From assembly GCF_001441165.1 (NCBI RefSeq), contig NZ_CP013126.1, positions 2,137,551 through 2,201,550 on the forward strand: a stretch of 64,000 bases of DNA. The letters run 5' to 3'. A program made the position numbers and the translations under genes. This stretch comes from Acidipropionibacterium acidipropionici (GTDB lineage: Bacteria; Actinomycetota; Actinomycetes; Propionibacteriales; Propionibacteriaceae). This document shows positions 56,404-64,000 of the stretch, in pieces. The notes under the pieces were generated by a model. The model saw only the letters and a list, made by a program, of their open reading frames with translations. It searched no databases and was not told the origin of the DNA. The stretch's first letter is position 1; each line of letters opens with the position of its first letter.

Positions 56404-57387
56404 TCAGATGAGGCCGAGCTCCTTGACGGCGTCGCGCTCATCCTGCAGCTCAGCTGCGGAGGCGTCGATCTTGCCGCGGGAGAAGGAGTCGATGTCCAGG
56501 CCCTGGACGATCTCGACCTTGCCGTCGGAGACGGTGACCGGGAAGGACGAGATGAGGCCCTCGGGCACCCCGTAGGAGCCGTCGGACGGAACTGCCATCG
56601 AGACCCAGTCGCCCTCGGGGGTGCTGCCAAGCCAGTCGTGCATGCACTCGACGGTCGCGTTGGCGGCCGAGGCGGCAGAAGAGGAACCGCGGGCGGCGAT
56701 GATAGCGGCGCCGCGCTTGGCGACAGTCGGGATGAACTCGTTCTCGACCCAGGCCTCGTCGACCAGATCGGCAGCGCTCTTGCCCGCGACCTCGGCGTGG
56801 AAGACGTCGGGGTACTGGGTGGAGGAGTGGTTGCCCCAGATGGTCATGTGCTTGACGTCGGCCACGCCGGCGCCGACCTTGCGGGCCAGCTGGGTCTTGG
56901 CGCGGTTGTGGTCCAGACGGGTCAGGGCGGCGAAGTGGTCGTTCGGGATGTCCACGGCGTTGGTGGCCGCGATCAGGGCGTTGGTGTTGGCCGGGTTGCC
57001 GGTCACCAGGACCTTGACGTCGTCGGCGGCGACGTCATTGAGGGCCTTGCCCTGAGCGGTGAAGATCGCGCCGTTCTTGCTCAGCAGATCGGAGCGCTCC
57101 ATGCCGGCCTTGCGGGGCATGGCGCCGACCAGGAAGGCGGCGTTGACGCCGTCGAAGACCTTCTTGGGGTCATCGCCGATCTCGATGTTGACGAGGTTCG
57201 GGAAGGCACCGTCATCGAGCTCCATGACGACACCCTCGAGAGCCTTGAGAGCGGGGGTGATCTCCAGCAGACGCAGCTCGATGGGGGTGCTGCCGAGCAG
57301 CGAACCACTGGCGATGCGGAACAACAGGCTGTAACAGATCTGACCGGCGGCGCCGGTCACAGCAATCTTGACGGGAGCAGTGCTCAT
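56404..57387 (-). CDS. mdh: Malate dehydrogenase
   Basis: A 327 aa NAD-dependent enzyme of the cytosolic-like MDH group. It has [19 protein letters not shown] (Rossmann loop), [11 protein letters not shown] with substrate Arg, TRLDHNRAK with catalytic Asp, and [10 protein letters not shown] with catalytic His. It serves the TCA cycle, and in propionibacteria also the reductive branch to succinate and propionate. GAGGAG lies before the ATG, and TAGAGT (57431-57436, minus strand) can be its -10 box. Confidence 0.97.
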   Translation of the reverse strand: MSTAPVKIAVTGAAGQICYSLLFRIASGSLLGSTPIELRLLEITPALKALEGVVMELDDGAFPNLVNIEIGDDPKKVFDGVNAAFLVGAMPRKAGMERSDLLSKNGAIFTAQGKALNDVAADDVKVLVTGNPANTNALIAATNAVDIPNDHFAALTRLDHNRAKTQLARKVGAGVADVKHMTIWGNHSSTQYPDVFHAEVAGKSAADLVDEAWVENEFIPTVAKRGAAIIAARGSSSAASAANATVECMHDWLGSTPEGDWVSMAVPSDGSYGVPEGLISSFPVTVSDGKVEIVQGLDIDSFSRGKIDASAAELQDERDAVKELGLI

Positions 57388-57516
57388 GGAAAATCTCCTC
57401 AGAAGTCCTCGATGACACGTTGTCCTGATCACTCTAGTAGTGGCCCGCCTTCGCGGTGCGGGGGACCCCGGGAGCCTGCACATCCTCCCGTCGGCTGCAC
57501 GACGGGCGAACGTTTG

Positions 57517-58395
57517 TCAGCGGAAGATCACGGTGCGCTTGCCGTCGACGAAGGTCCGGTGCTCGCAGAACAGTCGGACGGCCTCGGCCAAGGTCGTCGA
57601 CTCGGTGTCCTGACCGATGCCGGTCAGCTGGGCCACTGTCTGCGCATGGTAGACCCGCTGGACGTTCTGCTCGATGATCGGTCCCTCATCCAGGTCGCTG
57701 GTGACGAAGTGGGCGGTCGCGCCGATGAGCTTGACGCCGCGCTCGTGGGCCTGGCGGTACGGGTTCGCGCCCTTGAAACCGGGCAGGAATGAATGGTGGA
57801 TGTTGATGCAGCGACCGGCCAACTCCTCGCACATGTGGGGCGAGAGGATCTGCATGTACCGGGCCAGGACCACCAGTTCGACCTGTTTCTCGGACACCTT
57901 GTCCAGGATCGCGGTCTCGAACTCCTCCTTGGTGGATCTGTCCACCTTCCGGTGCTCGAGTTCCACCCCGTGGAATGCTGCCAGATCCGCCAGATCCGGA
58001 TGATTGGACATCACCGACACGACGTCGATCGGCAACCGGCCGGCCGACCGGTTGAACAACAGGTGCGACAGGCAGTGCGGTGCCTTCGAGACCAGGATCA
58101 TGGTCCTGACGGGGCGCCCCAGACGGTCGACGTGGACGGTGGCGCCGAAGGCCGGGGCGATACCGCGCAGTGCGGCGGTGAGGTCCTGAGCCGAGGTCAT
58201 GTCTCGGACCTGCAGCCGCATGAAGAACCGCCCGGTGTCGGTGCTCGAGAACTGCTGAAGCTCGGTGAGGTTGCCGCCGGCGCTCACGCAGGCACCGGTG
58301 ACAGCGTGGACGATTCCAGGGCGGTCGGGGCACTGCCAGGTGACGACCAGTTCGTCGTCACTGGTACGAGGTGGAGGGATCACGGGGTTCGACAC
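57517..58395 (-). CDS. purU: Formyltetrahydrofolate deformylase
   Basis: Hydrolyses 10-formyl-THF to formate and THF, balancing the one-carbon pool used by PurN, PurH and FolD. 292 aa with an N-terminal ACT domain (CPDRPGIVHAVTGACVSAGG) and a PurN-like catalytic domain with INIHHSFLPGFKGANPY and GATAHFVTSDLDEGPI. GTG 58395 is chosen because TACTGT ends 7 bases upstream, a leaderless pattern. The next upstream GTG overlaps that hexamer. Confidence 0.94.
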   Translation of the reverse strand: MSNPVIPPPRTSDDELVVTWQCPDRPGIVHAVTGACVSAGGNLTELQQFSSTDTGRFFMRLQVRDMTSAQDLTAALRGIAPAFGATVHVDRLGRPVRTMILVSKAPHCLSHLLFNRSAGRLPIDVVSVMSNHPDLADLAAFHGVELEHRKVDRSTKEEFETAILDKVSEKQVELVVLARYMQILSPHMCEELAGRCINIHHSFLPGFKGANPYRQAHERGVKLIGATAHFVTSDLDEGPIIEQNVQRVYHAQTVAQLTGIGQDTESTTLAEAVRLFCEHRTFVDGKRTVIFR

Positions 58396-58495
58396 GGGGC
58401 TCACAGTAGCGCCCGGCGACCGGATGTCGCGGGGCCAGGCCGTCCACCCCGTGGACCGCGTCCGGGATCCGGACTGCCGTCGGGGCCCGCTCGGG

Positions 58496-58501
58496 TAGGC
58501 T
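58496..58501 (+). promoter_or_regulatory. Candidate -10 box of icd
   Basis: TAGGCT about 55 bases before the icd ATG, followed by an AAGGAG ribosome binding site. It lies in the divergent purU-icd region. Confidence 0.45.
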
Positions 58502-58555
58502 TCCGGTGCGTCTCCGGGCGTCGGAGACCCCCTGAGGACAAGGAGTGCACTGGTC

Positions 58556-60808
58556 ATGCCCACCATCGTCTGGACGAAGGTTGATGAGGCGCCCGCGCTG
58601 GCGTCCTATTCGCTGCTACCGATCATCCGGGGGTTCCTGACAGGCACCGGCGTCGACATCACCACCTCCGACATCTCGTTGGCGGCCCGGATACTCGCGC
58701 AGTTCCCCGAGCGGCTGGCCGCGGACCAGAGGGTCGACGACAACCTCGCCGAACTGGGACGTCTCACCGGCGACCCGCAGGCCTGCATCATCAAGCTCCC
58801 CAACATCTCGGCCTCCGTGCCCCAGCTCAAGGCCGCCATCGCCGAGCTGCGCGCCCAGGGCTTCGACATCCCCGAGTATCCCGCCAGGATCGCCACCGAG
58901 GAGGATCGCGAGATCGTCGCCCGATACGCGGCGGTGCTCGGGTCGGCGGTCAATCCGGTCCTCCGACAGGGCAACTCCGACCGCCGCGCCCCCGCCGCGG
59001 TGAAGGCCTACGCCAAGGCGCACCCGCATCGCCTGGGCCCCTGGAGTCCGCAGGTGAGGGCCCGGGTGGCCCATATGGACTCGGGAGACTTCTTCGGTCA
59101 CGAGGAGTCCTACGTCTCCGGCGGGGAGACCCTCGACATCGTCCATGTCGCCGAGGACGGGACGACGACGGTGCTCGCGAGCGGTCTGGAGGTGCTCGAC
59201 GGGGAGATCGTCGACACCACCTTCATGTCGGCCGCAGCCCTCGACAGTTTCTACGCCGACTCCCTGGAGACCGCGCGGAGCGAGGGGCTGCTGTGGTCCC
59301 TCCACCTCAAGGCGACCATGATGAAGGTCTCCGATCCGGTCCTGTTCGGGCATGCCGTCAAGACCTTCCTGGCCGATGTCTTCGCCGAGTTCGGGGAGGA
59401 TCTGGAGGCGGCCGGCGTCAACCCCGACCTGGGCCTGGGAGATCTGTACTCCCGACTGGAGTCGTTGCCGGCTGATCGTGCCGAGGCGATCCGGTCAGCC
59501 ATCGACGCGTGCTTCGCCGCCCGTCCGGCACTCGCGATGGTGGACTCCGACAAGGGCATAACCAACCTGCACGCCGGAAACAACGTCATCATCGACGCGT
59601 CGATGCCCAATGTGGTGCGCGACTCGGGACGGATGTGGAACGCCCAGGGGCAGCAGCAGGAGACCCTGGCCGTCATCCCGGACCGCAGCTACGCGACCGC
59701 CTACGCCGCGATCTTGGACGACTGCCGTGTCAACGGGGCGCTGGATCCGGCGACCATGGGCGATGTGCCGAATGTGGGCCTGATGGCCCAGAAGGCCGAG
59801 GAGTACGGCTCGCACCCCACCACATTCATCATCGGCTCCGCCGGTCGCGTCGAGGTGCGCAGCGGGGACGCGGTCCGGTCCAGTGCCCGGGTCGAGGCCG
59901 GCGACATCTGGCGGATGAGCCGGGTCCGCGACGTCGCCATCCGCGACTGGGTGAGGCTGGCCGTGGAGCGGGCCCGGGTCACCGGGGCGCCGGCCGTCTT
60001 CTGGCTCGACGCCGAGCGCGCCCACGACCGCCAGGTGATCGCCAAGGTCAAGGCCTACCTGCCCGCCCACGACACCACGGGCCTGGACATCCGCATCCTC
60101 GCTCCGGCCGACGCGATGAGATTCACCCTGGGCCGGGTCCGCGAGGGTCACGACACTATCTCGGTGACCGGCAACGTGCTGCGCGACTACCTCACCGACC
60201 TGTTCCCGATCCTCGAGATCGGCACCAGCGCCAAAATGCTCTCGATCGTGCCGCTGCTGGCCGGTGGCGGCCTCTTCGAGACCGGCGCCGGGGGGTCGGC
60301 GCCGAAGCACGTGGCCCAGTTCATCGAGCAGGACTACCTGCGATGGGACTCGTTGGGCGAGTTCTGCGCCCTGCAGGCCTGCCTGGAGCACATCGCCCAG
60401 CACGGGGAGGAGGGCTCCGCGAAGGCCGGTGTGCTCGCCGGCACACTGGACGCGGCGATCGGGGCCTACCTGGAGAACGACCGGTCTCCGGCGCGAGCCA
60501 TCGGCAAACTCGACAACCGAGGGTCTCAGTTCTACCTGGCCCTCTACTGGGCCCAGGCGCTGGCCACCCAGACCGATGACGCTCAGCTGGCGTCCAGGTT
60601 CGCCCGGACGGCCGAGGCGCTCGCCGACGACGAGGCGGCGATCGTCGCCGAACTCGTCGGGGTGCAGGGCGCAGGTGTCGATCTGGGCGGCTATTACCAC
60701 GTCGATGACGCCCGGGCCGCCTCGGCGATGAGACCCAGTGCGACCTTCAACGCCGTCGTCGACCGGGTCCTGTCGCGCACCGCCAGCGGGGACTCGCCGA
60801 GCCGGTGA
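58556..60808 (+). CDS. icd: Isocitrate dehydrogenase, NADP-dependent, monomeric
   Basis: A 750 aa enzyme of the monomeric IDH family, which is about twice the length of the dimeric type. It converts isocitrate to 2-oxoglutarate and supplies NADPH. Blocks include LPNISASVPQLKAAIAELRA (substrate binding), ALAMVDSDKGITNLHAGNN, and HVAQFIEQDYLRWDSLGEF near the C-terminus. AAGGAG lies 10 bases before the ATG. Convergent with the next gene, 13 bases apart. Confidence 0.97.
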   Translation: MPTIVWTKVDEAPALASYSLLPIIRGFLTGTGVDITTSDISLAARILAQFPERLAADQRVDDNLAELGRLTGDPQACIIKLPNISASVPQLKAAIAELRAQGFDIPEYPARIATEEDREIVARYAAVLGSAVNPVLRQGNSDRRAPAAVKAYAKAHPHRLGPWSPQVRARVAHMDSGDFFGHEESYVSGGETLDIVHVAEDGTTTVLASGLEVLDGEIVDTTFMSAAALDSFYADSLETARSEGLLWSLHLKATMMKVSDPVLFGHAVKTFLADVFAEFGEDLEAAGVNPDLGLGDLYSRLESLPADRAEAIRSAIDACFAARPALAMVDSDKGITNLHAGNNVIIDASMPNVVRDSGRMWNAQGQQQETLAVIPDRSYATAYAAILDDCRVNGALDPATMGDVPNVGLMAQKAEEYGSHPTTFIIGSAGRVEVRSGDAVRSSARVEAGDIWRMSRVRDVAIRDWVRLAVERARVTGAPAVFWLDAERAHDRQVIAKVKAYLPAHDTTGLDIRILAPADAMRFTLGRVREGHDTISVTGNVLRDYLTDLFPILEIGTSAKMLSIVPLLAGGGLFETGAGGSAPKHVAQFIEQDYLRWDSLGEFCALQACLEHIAQHGEEGSAKAGVLAGTLDAAIGAYLENDRSPARAIGKLDNRGSQFYLALYWAQALATQTDDAQLASRFARTAEALADDEAAIVAELVGVQGAGVDLGGYYHVDDARAASAMRPSATFNAVVDRVLSRTASGDSPSR

Positions 60809-60821
60809 TCGGGGCCCGCGT

Positions 60822-61688
60822 TCAGGCGGTCCCCAGCAGTGTGGCGAGCCTTCGGCGGGTCGCTCGGCCAGGGGGGTGCCCGATGGCCGCCATGATGTCC
60901 TGGATCGTCTCGGGCAGGTGGAGCACGACGTCGTCGTAGGTGAGCCGGATGACCCGGAACCCCTCGGCAGCGGCTTTGCGGTCCCTGCGGCGGTCGTCGG
61001 CCCACGCCTTCGGGTCGAGGTGCCAGCGCTGCGAGTCGCACTCGAGGATCAGCCATCCGTCGGCCAGCAGGTCGACGCGACCGATGCCTGGGATCGGGAC
61101 CTGACAGCGCACCGCTCGACGAAGGGCCGAGACGGCGAGCCGAAGGATCGTCTCGGTGCCCGACTGGGCCGGGGCCATCCGCATCGCGAGTCGTGTGACG
61201 CGCCTGCCGTGACCGGCCGCCATCGCCCCGACCTCGTCGAGGCTGAGCAGGCCCTTGTCGACGACGGACTCCATGACGATCAGCAGCTCATCATCGGGCA
61301 GGCAGTCCATCGCCACATCGAGGGCGACGTCGACATCGTCGACCGCTCTGCTCGGGGCCCGGCGCCGCCGGTGATGGCAGCAGGTACGCCGGTGGAGCCG
61401 CTCGCTCGCGTGACGTGAGGTCCGGACGTGGTGATGGTCGGTGAGTACCCAGACGCCGTGGAAGGCCAGCGCCGAGCAGCATGACATGACGCCACCGCCG
61501 CGTACCGCACTCACCACCGACTCCTGTGCCTGGGCGAGCCGGTACCATCCGCGGCGGATGCGCGTGAGGCTGCCGCGGTTCACGGCGCGACGGATGGCCA
61601 CCTTGCCGAATCCGTTGCGGTGCAGTGCTGCGGTGGTGATGACTCCGCCGCGGCGATCGGCCGGCGGAATGTGATCGATGATCCTCAT
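60822..61688 (-). CDS. AbiEi-like N-terminal domain plus DUF559 nuclease-like protein
   Basis: A 288 aa protein. The first 60 residues (VITTAALHRNGFGKVAIRRA ... RIRRGWYRL) match the winged-helix AbiEi antitoxin N-domain. The C-terminal 100 residues are a DUF559/Vsr-like PD-(D/E)XK fold with VDLLADGWLILECDSQRWH and DRRRDRKAAAEGFRVIRLTY. No AbiEii toxin gene is next to it, so it is not a complete type IV system. Such orphan fusions are common in actinobacteria, and the function is unknown. Confidence 0.78.
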   Translation of the reverse strand: MRIIDHIPPADRRGGVITTAALHRNGFGKVAIRRAVNRGSLTRIRRGWYRLAQAQESVVSAVRGGGVMSCCSALAFHGVWVLTDHHHVRTSRHASERLHRRTCCHHRRRRAPSRAVDDVDVALDVAMDCLPDDELLIVMESVVDKGLLSLDEVGAMAAGHGRRVTRLAMRMAPAQSGTETILRLAVSALRRAVRCQVPIPGIGRVDLLADGWLILECDSQRWHLDPKAWADDRRRDRKAAAEGFRVIRLTYDDVVLHLPETIQDIMAAIGHPPGRATRRRLATLLGTA

Positions 61689-61822
61689 ACCCCAGTTATC
61701 GGTGGCGAGGTGGGCGATCTGTCGTTCCGGAGCAGATCTGTGGACAACTTCTGCCGACTCCGGGGCCTGTGGAAAACCCGGTTCGGGTGTCGACGACACG
61801 AGCCTGGCCGGCCCGCCGCGTC

Positions 61823-61891
61823 CCCAATGTGGCGCAGGACGGGGCTCGGTGCGTGTTCGGGTCGGGGCCGGCCGGTGGGCGCCACATTGGG
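61823..61891. repeat. Palindromic element A, copy 9
   Basis: 69 bp with intact arms CCCAATGTGGCG and CGCCACATTGGG. It lies in the divergent 400-base region between the AbiEi/DUF559 gene and the CorC gene. The remainder of that region holds only the small ORF at 62013. Confidence 0.95.
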
Positions 61892-62012
61892 ACCGGCGGA
61901 GGCGGTGGGGGAGGGCAGGAAGGACAGGGAGGACGGATGGGGGTGGATGAGGCAACTGGTTGGTGAAGACGTCGTGTTGGCCGCCTGCCCGGGTATCTCT
62001 ACTCTTGATGGC

Positions 62013-62096
62013 GTGGGAAGAGTCCGAGGTGAGCCGCGTCCCGATTCGGAGGGCGACAGTCCGCGCCCCGAGGTGAGGTGGTCGGCCGGTGACTGA
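62013..62096 (+). CDS. Possible leaderless mini-ORF overlapping the CorC gene start
   Basis: TACTCT (62000-62005) lies 7 bases before GTG 62013, the same spacing as at the leaderless genes here. The ORF runs 27 codons and stops 8 bases inside the CorC-type gene. The peptide (VGRVRGEPRPDSEGDS...) is unremarkable, so it may only deliver ribosomes to the downstream start. A second reading from ATG 62008 is also open for a short distance. Confidence 0.35.
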   Translation: MGRVRGEPRPDSEGDSPRPEVRWSAGD

Positions 62097-63462
62097 GGTG
62101 TTGTCGAATTCCGCCCTGGTTCTCCTCTTCATCCTCATCGGCGGGGTGTTCTCGGCGGCGGAGATGTCGCTGGTCACGCTGCGCGAGGCACAGGTCCAAC
62201 GACTCGTGGCCACCCACGGCGCCCGAGGCCGTGCCATCCAGAGACTGGTCGACGACCCCAACCGGTTCCTGTCATCGGTTCAGATCGGCGTCACCGTGTC
62301 CGGCTTCCTGGCCTCGGCCTTCGGCGGTGCCACCCTGTCGACCCACCTGGATCCGGTGCTCATCGGGTGGGGGCTGCCCCCGTCCGTCGCCGCCCCGGTC
62401 TCCCTGGTCCTCATCACGGTGGTGATCTCCTACTTCTCCATCGTGCTGGGAGAGCTCACCGCCAAGCGCCTGGCGATGCAGCGGGCCGAGGGGTTCTCCC
62501 TTGTGCTGGGCCCGTTCACCAGCGCCATCTCCGTCGTGTTCAAACCGCTCATCCGGTTTCTCGGCTTCTCCACCGATCTTGCCGTGCGTGTCCTGGGCGG
62601 CGACCCCGGGGCGGCGCGTCAGGAGGTCACCGAGGAGGAGCTCAGATCGATGGTGGTCTCCTCGGCGAGCCTCGGCAAGGAGGAGCGCCGGATCCTCGAC
62701 GAGGTCTTCGACGCCGGTGAGAAATCGCTGCGCGAGGTGATGGTGCCGCGCACCGAGGTCGATTTCCTGAACGGCTCGATGACCGCCGCACAGGCCGCCG
62801 CCGTGGTCCGCGACGGCTCCCACTCGCGATATCCGGTCACCGACGGGTCGGTCGACCAGATCGCCGGGTTCATCCATGTGCGCGACCTGCTGGTCCTCGA
62901 TCCTGCCGAGCGGCACGCCAAGGTCGTCCAGCTGGTCCGCCCGGTGGTGTCCCTGCCCGATTCCGTGCTCCTGCTCAAGGCCCTGTCGGAGCTCCGTCGG
63001 CGCCAGGCCAATCTCGCGATGGTGCTGGACGAGTACGGCGGCACGGCGGGCATCGTCACCATGGAGGACCTCGTGGAGGAGATCGTCGGCGACATCACCG
63101 ACGAGTACGACACCGTCGCTCCGACCGACGCGCTGCACGCCCGACTGCGCGACATCGACGGTCTCATGACGCTGGAGGAGTTCGGCGACCGGGTCGGGCT
63201 GGTGCTGCCGGAGGGCCCCTACGACACGGTCGCGGGATACTTCATGTCCCAATCCGGCCAGGTCCCGGTCAAAGGTGCGAAGATCAGCGTGCATCTGGAG
63301 AGCGCGGACGCGATGGCCGAGCAGCAGGACGAGGAACCGGAGCCGAATGTGGAGATGACAGTCACCGAGGTCGACGGTCGGCGGGCCTCCTGGTTGGATC
63401 TGCGCCGCATCGAGGCGACGCCGGCCCCATCGGTCGACGACGGGTCGGAGCGACGGCCGTGA
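62089..63462 (+). CDS. CNNM/CorC (HlyC) family membrane protein
   Basis: A 457 aa protein with the DUF21 transmembrane domain (three hydrophobic segments in the first 150 residues, including GGVFSAAEMSLVTLREAQVQ), a paired CBS domain (about 205-330, with VMVPRTEVDFL and MVLDEYGGTAGIVTMEDLVE) and a C-terminal CorC_HlyC domain. Relatives act in Mg/Co efflux, and the old hemolysin label is misleading. GTG 62089 with GAGGTGG upstream; the stop overlaps the next gene as GTGA. Confidence 0.9.
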   Translation: MTEVLSNSALVLLFILIGGVFSAAEMSLVTLREAQVQRLVATHGARGRAIQRLVDDPNRFLSSVQIGVTVSGFLASAFGGATLSTHLDPVLIGWGLPPSVAAPVSLVLITVVISYFSIVLGELTAKRLAMQRAEGFSLVLGPFTSAISVVFKPLIRFLGFSTDLAVRVLGGDPGAARQEVTEEELRSMVVSSASLGKEERRILDEVFDAGEKSLREVMVPRTEVDFLNGSMTAAQAAAVVRDGSHSRYPVTDGSVDQIAGFIHVRDLLVLDPAERHAKVVQLVRPVVSLPDSVLLLKALSELRRRQANLAMVLDEYGGTAGIVTMEDLVEEIVGDITDEYDTVAPTDALHARLRDIDGLMTLEEFGDRVGLVLPEGPYDTVAGYFMSQSGQVPVKGAKISVHLESADAMAEQQDEEPEPNVEMTVTEVDGRRASWLDLRRIEATPAPSVDDGSERRP

Positions 63463-64000
63463 CCACGACCGGGATGCGCGGCCCCGACCCGGACGGGTCG
63501 CAGCTGCTCACCGGGCCGGCCGTGGAGAACCTTCTGCGCGCCGCCGTCGACCATGCCGGGGGACAGCTGGAGAGCTGGCGGCTGGATCACGTCGACGCCA
63601 ACCCCGGCCGCTCCACCACGGCCACCTACCAGGCCGTGGTCCGGTGGCCCTACGGCACCCGCCCGGAACTGCTGGGGGTGAGCGCGCGAAGCGCCGGGCC
63701 CGTGACCAGCGACACGAGGGCCGAGATCTTCGCCGACGGGGACCGCGAGGTCGCGGTGTGGCTGTACCCCGATGATCCCGACCTGCCCGGTCTGGCCACC
63801 GCCGCCTACCCGGAGCGGATGGCCGATCTCATCACACGGCTCGGCCTGGTGGGCCGCCCCGTGAGCCCGGCCCAGGTGAGCCTCCACATGATCGGCTACC
63901 GGCCGCGGCGGCGGGCGGTGCTGAGGGTCGACGTCACCGATCCGCGGCGCACCTTCTACGTCAAGGTGCTGCGCGACAGGCTCTTCGACGAGATCCTCGC
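63459..64000 (+). CDS. Phosphotransferase family protein (partial, runs off the window)
   Basis: Starts with GTG inside the CorC stop (GTGA) and stays open for 180 codons to the window end. The visible part shows SLHMIGYRPRRRAVLRVDV followed by TFYVKVLRDRLFDEIL, which fits the N-lobe of an aminoglycoside phosphotransferase-like kinase with the ATP-contacting Lys. The substrate cannot be said. Catalytic loop and C-lobe lie beyond the window. Confidence 0.65.
   Translation, partial: MTTTGMRGPDPDGSQLLTGPAVENLLRAAVDHAGGQLESWRLDHVDANPGRSTTATYQAVVRWPYGTRPELLGVSARSAGPVTSDTRAEIFADGDREVAVWLYPDDPDLPGLATAAYPERMADLITRLGLVGRPVSPAQVSLHMIGYRPRRRAVLRVDVTDPRRTFYVKVLRDRLFDEIL

Noticed and set aside
59607-59622. 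CCCAATGTGG inside icd, like the left arm of palindromic element A
   Set aside because: Part of the conserved MPNVVRDSG coding sequence, with no right arm nearby.
60822-61688. Complete type IV toxin-antitoxin system
   Set aside because: Only the AbiEi-like domain is present. No AbiEii nucleotidyltransferase gene is adjacent on either side.

Overview
This is a high-GC actinobacterial chromosome segment. Gene content points to the Propionibacteriaceae, most like Acidipropionibacterium: a monomeric NADP isocitrate dehydrogenase, a CoA-acylating aldehyde dehydrogenase of the PduP/EutE type, GuaB plus GuaB3, an actinobacterial GT-C mannosyltransferase and HrcA/CIRCE control of groES-groEL. The genus assignment is an inference from content, not a database match. 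Apart from one insertion sequence, the window is mainly housekeeping chromosome.

Layout. 1-8.6 kb: nnr, a GT4 glycosyltransferase, a DEAD-box RNA helicase, then the t6A tRNA-modification operon tsaE-tsaB-rimI-tsaD. 8.7-15.2 kb: a C1B peptidase, a three-gene AmmeMemoRadiSam operon (amrB-amrA-amrS), a NUDIX hydrolase, a THUMP-like methyltransferase and a SIMPL-domain protein. 15.4-25.1 kb: groES-groEL behind two CIRCE operators, a GT-C mannosyltransferase, guaB, guaB3, chorismate mutase, cysE and guaA, so the GMP branch is nearly complete. 25.1-31 kb: an envelope-stress-like cluster of PspC proteins with a PspC-histidine kinase and a NarL-type regulator, then a GlsB-type protein and cardiolipin synthase. 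31-35.5 kb: the metQNI importer, an elaborate leader, and an insertion sequence. 35.8-45.6 kb: pcrA, an M23 peptidase, sucCD, a two-domain membrane-anchored protein and a DUF6350 protein. 45.7-49.8 kb: the riboflavin operon ribD-ribE-ribBA-ribH under an FMN riboswitch. 49.9-60.8 kb: purN, purH, an aminotransferase-like gene, folD, DUF3017, the PduP-like dehydrogenase, mdh, purU and icd. 60.8-64 kb: an AbiEi/DUF559-type protein, a CorC/HlyC protein and a partial phosphotransferase gene.

The most unusual signals are non-coding or very small. (1) The metQNI leader encodes a 33-residue peptide whose last 17 residues contain five Met and five Cys codons. A hairpin sits across its terminal Cys and stop codons, which is a strong candidate for translation-dependent attenuation by sulfur amino acid supply. 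The operon's -35 box coincides with the outward-facing tip of the neighbouring insertion sequence. (2) Nine copies of a 68-69 bp palindromic element (arms CCCAATGTGGCG / CGCCACATTGGG) are scattered between genes. One supplies the stop codon of ribD, and two bracket the PduP-like gene. (3) A second GC-rich repeat family occurs at three sites. (4) At least twelve genes have a -10 hexamer 6-10 bases before the start codon and appear to be translated from leaderless mRNAs.
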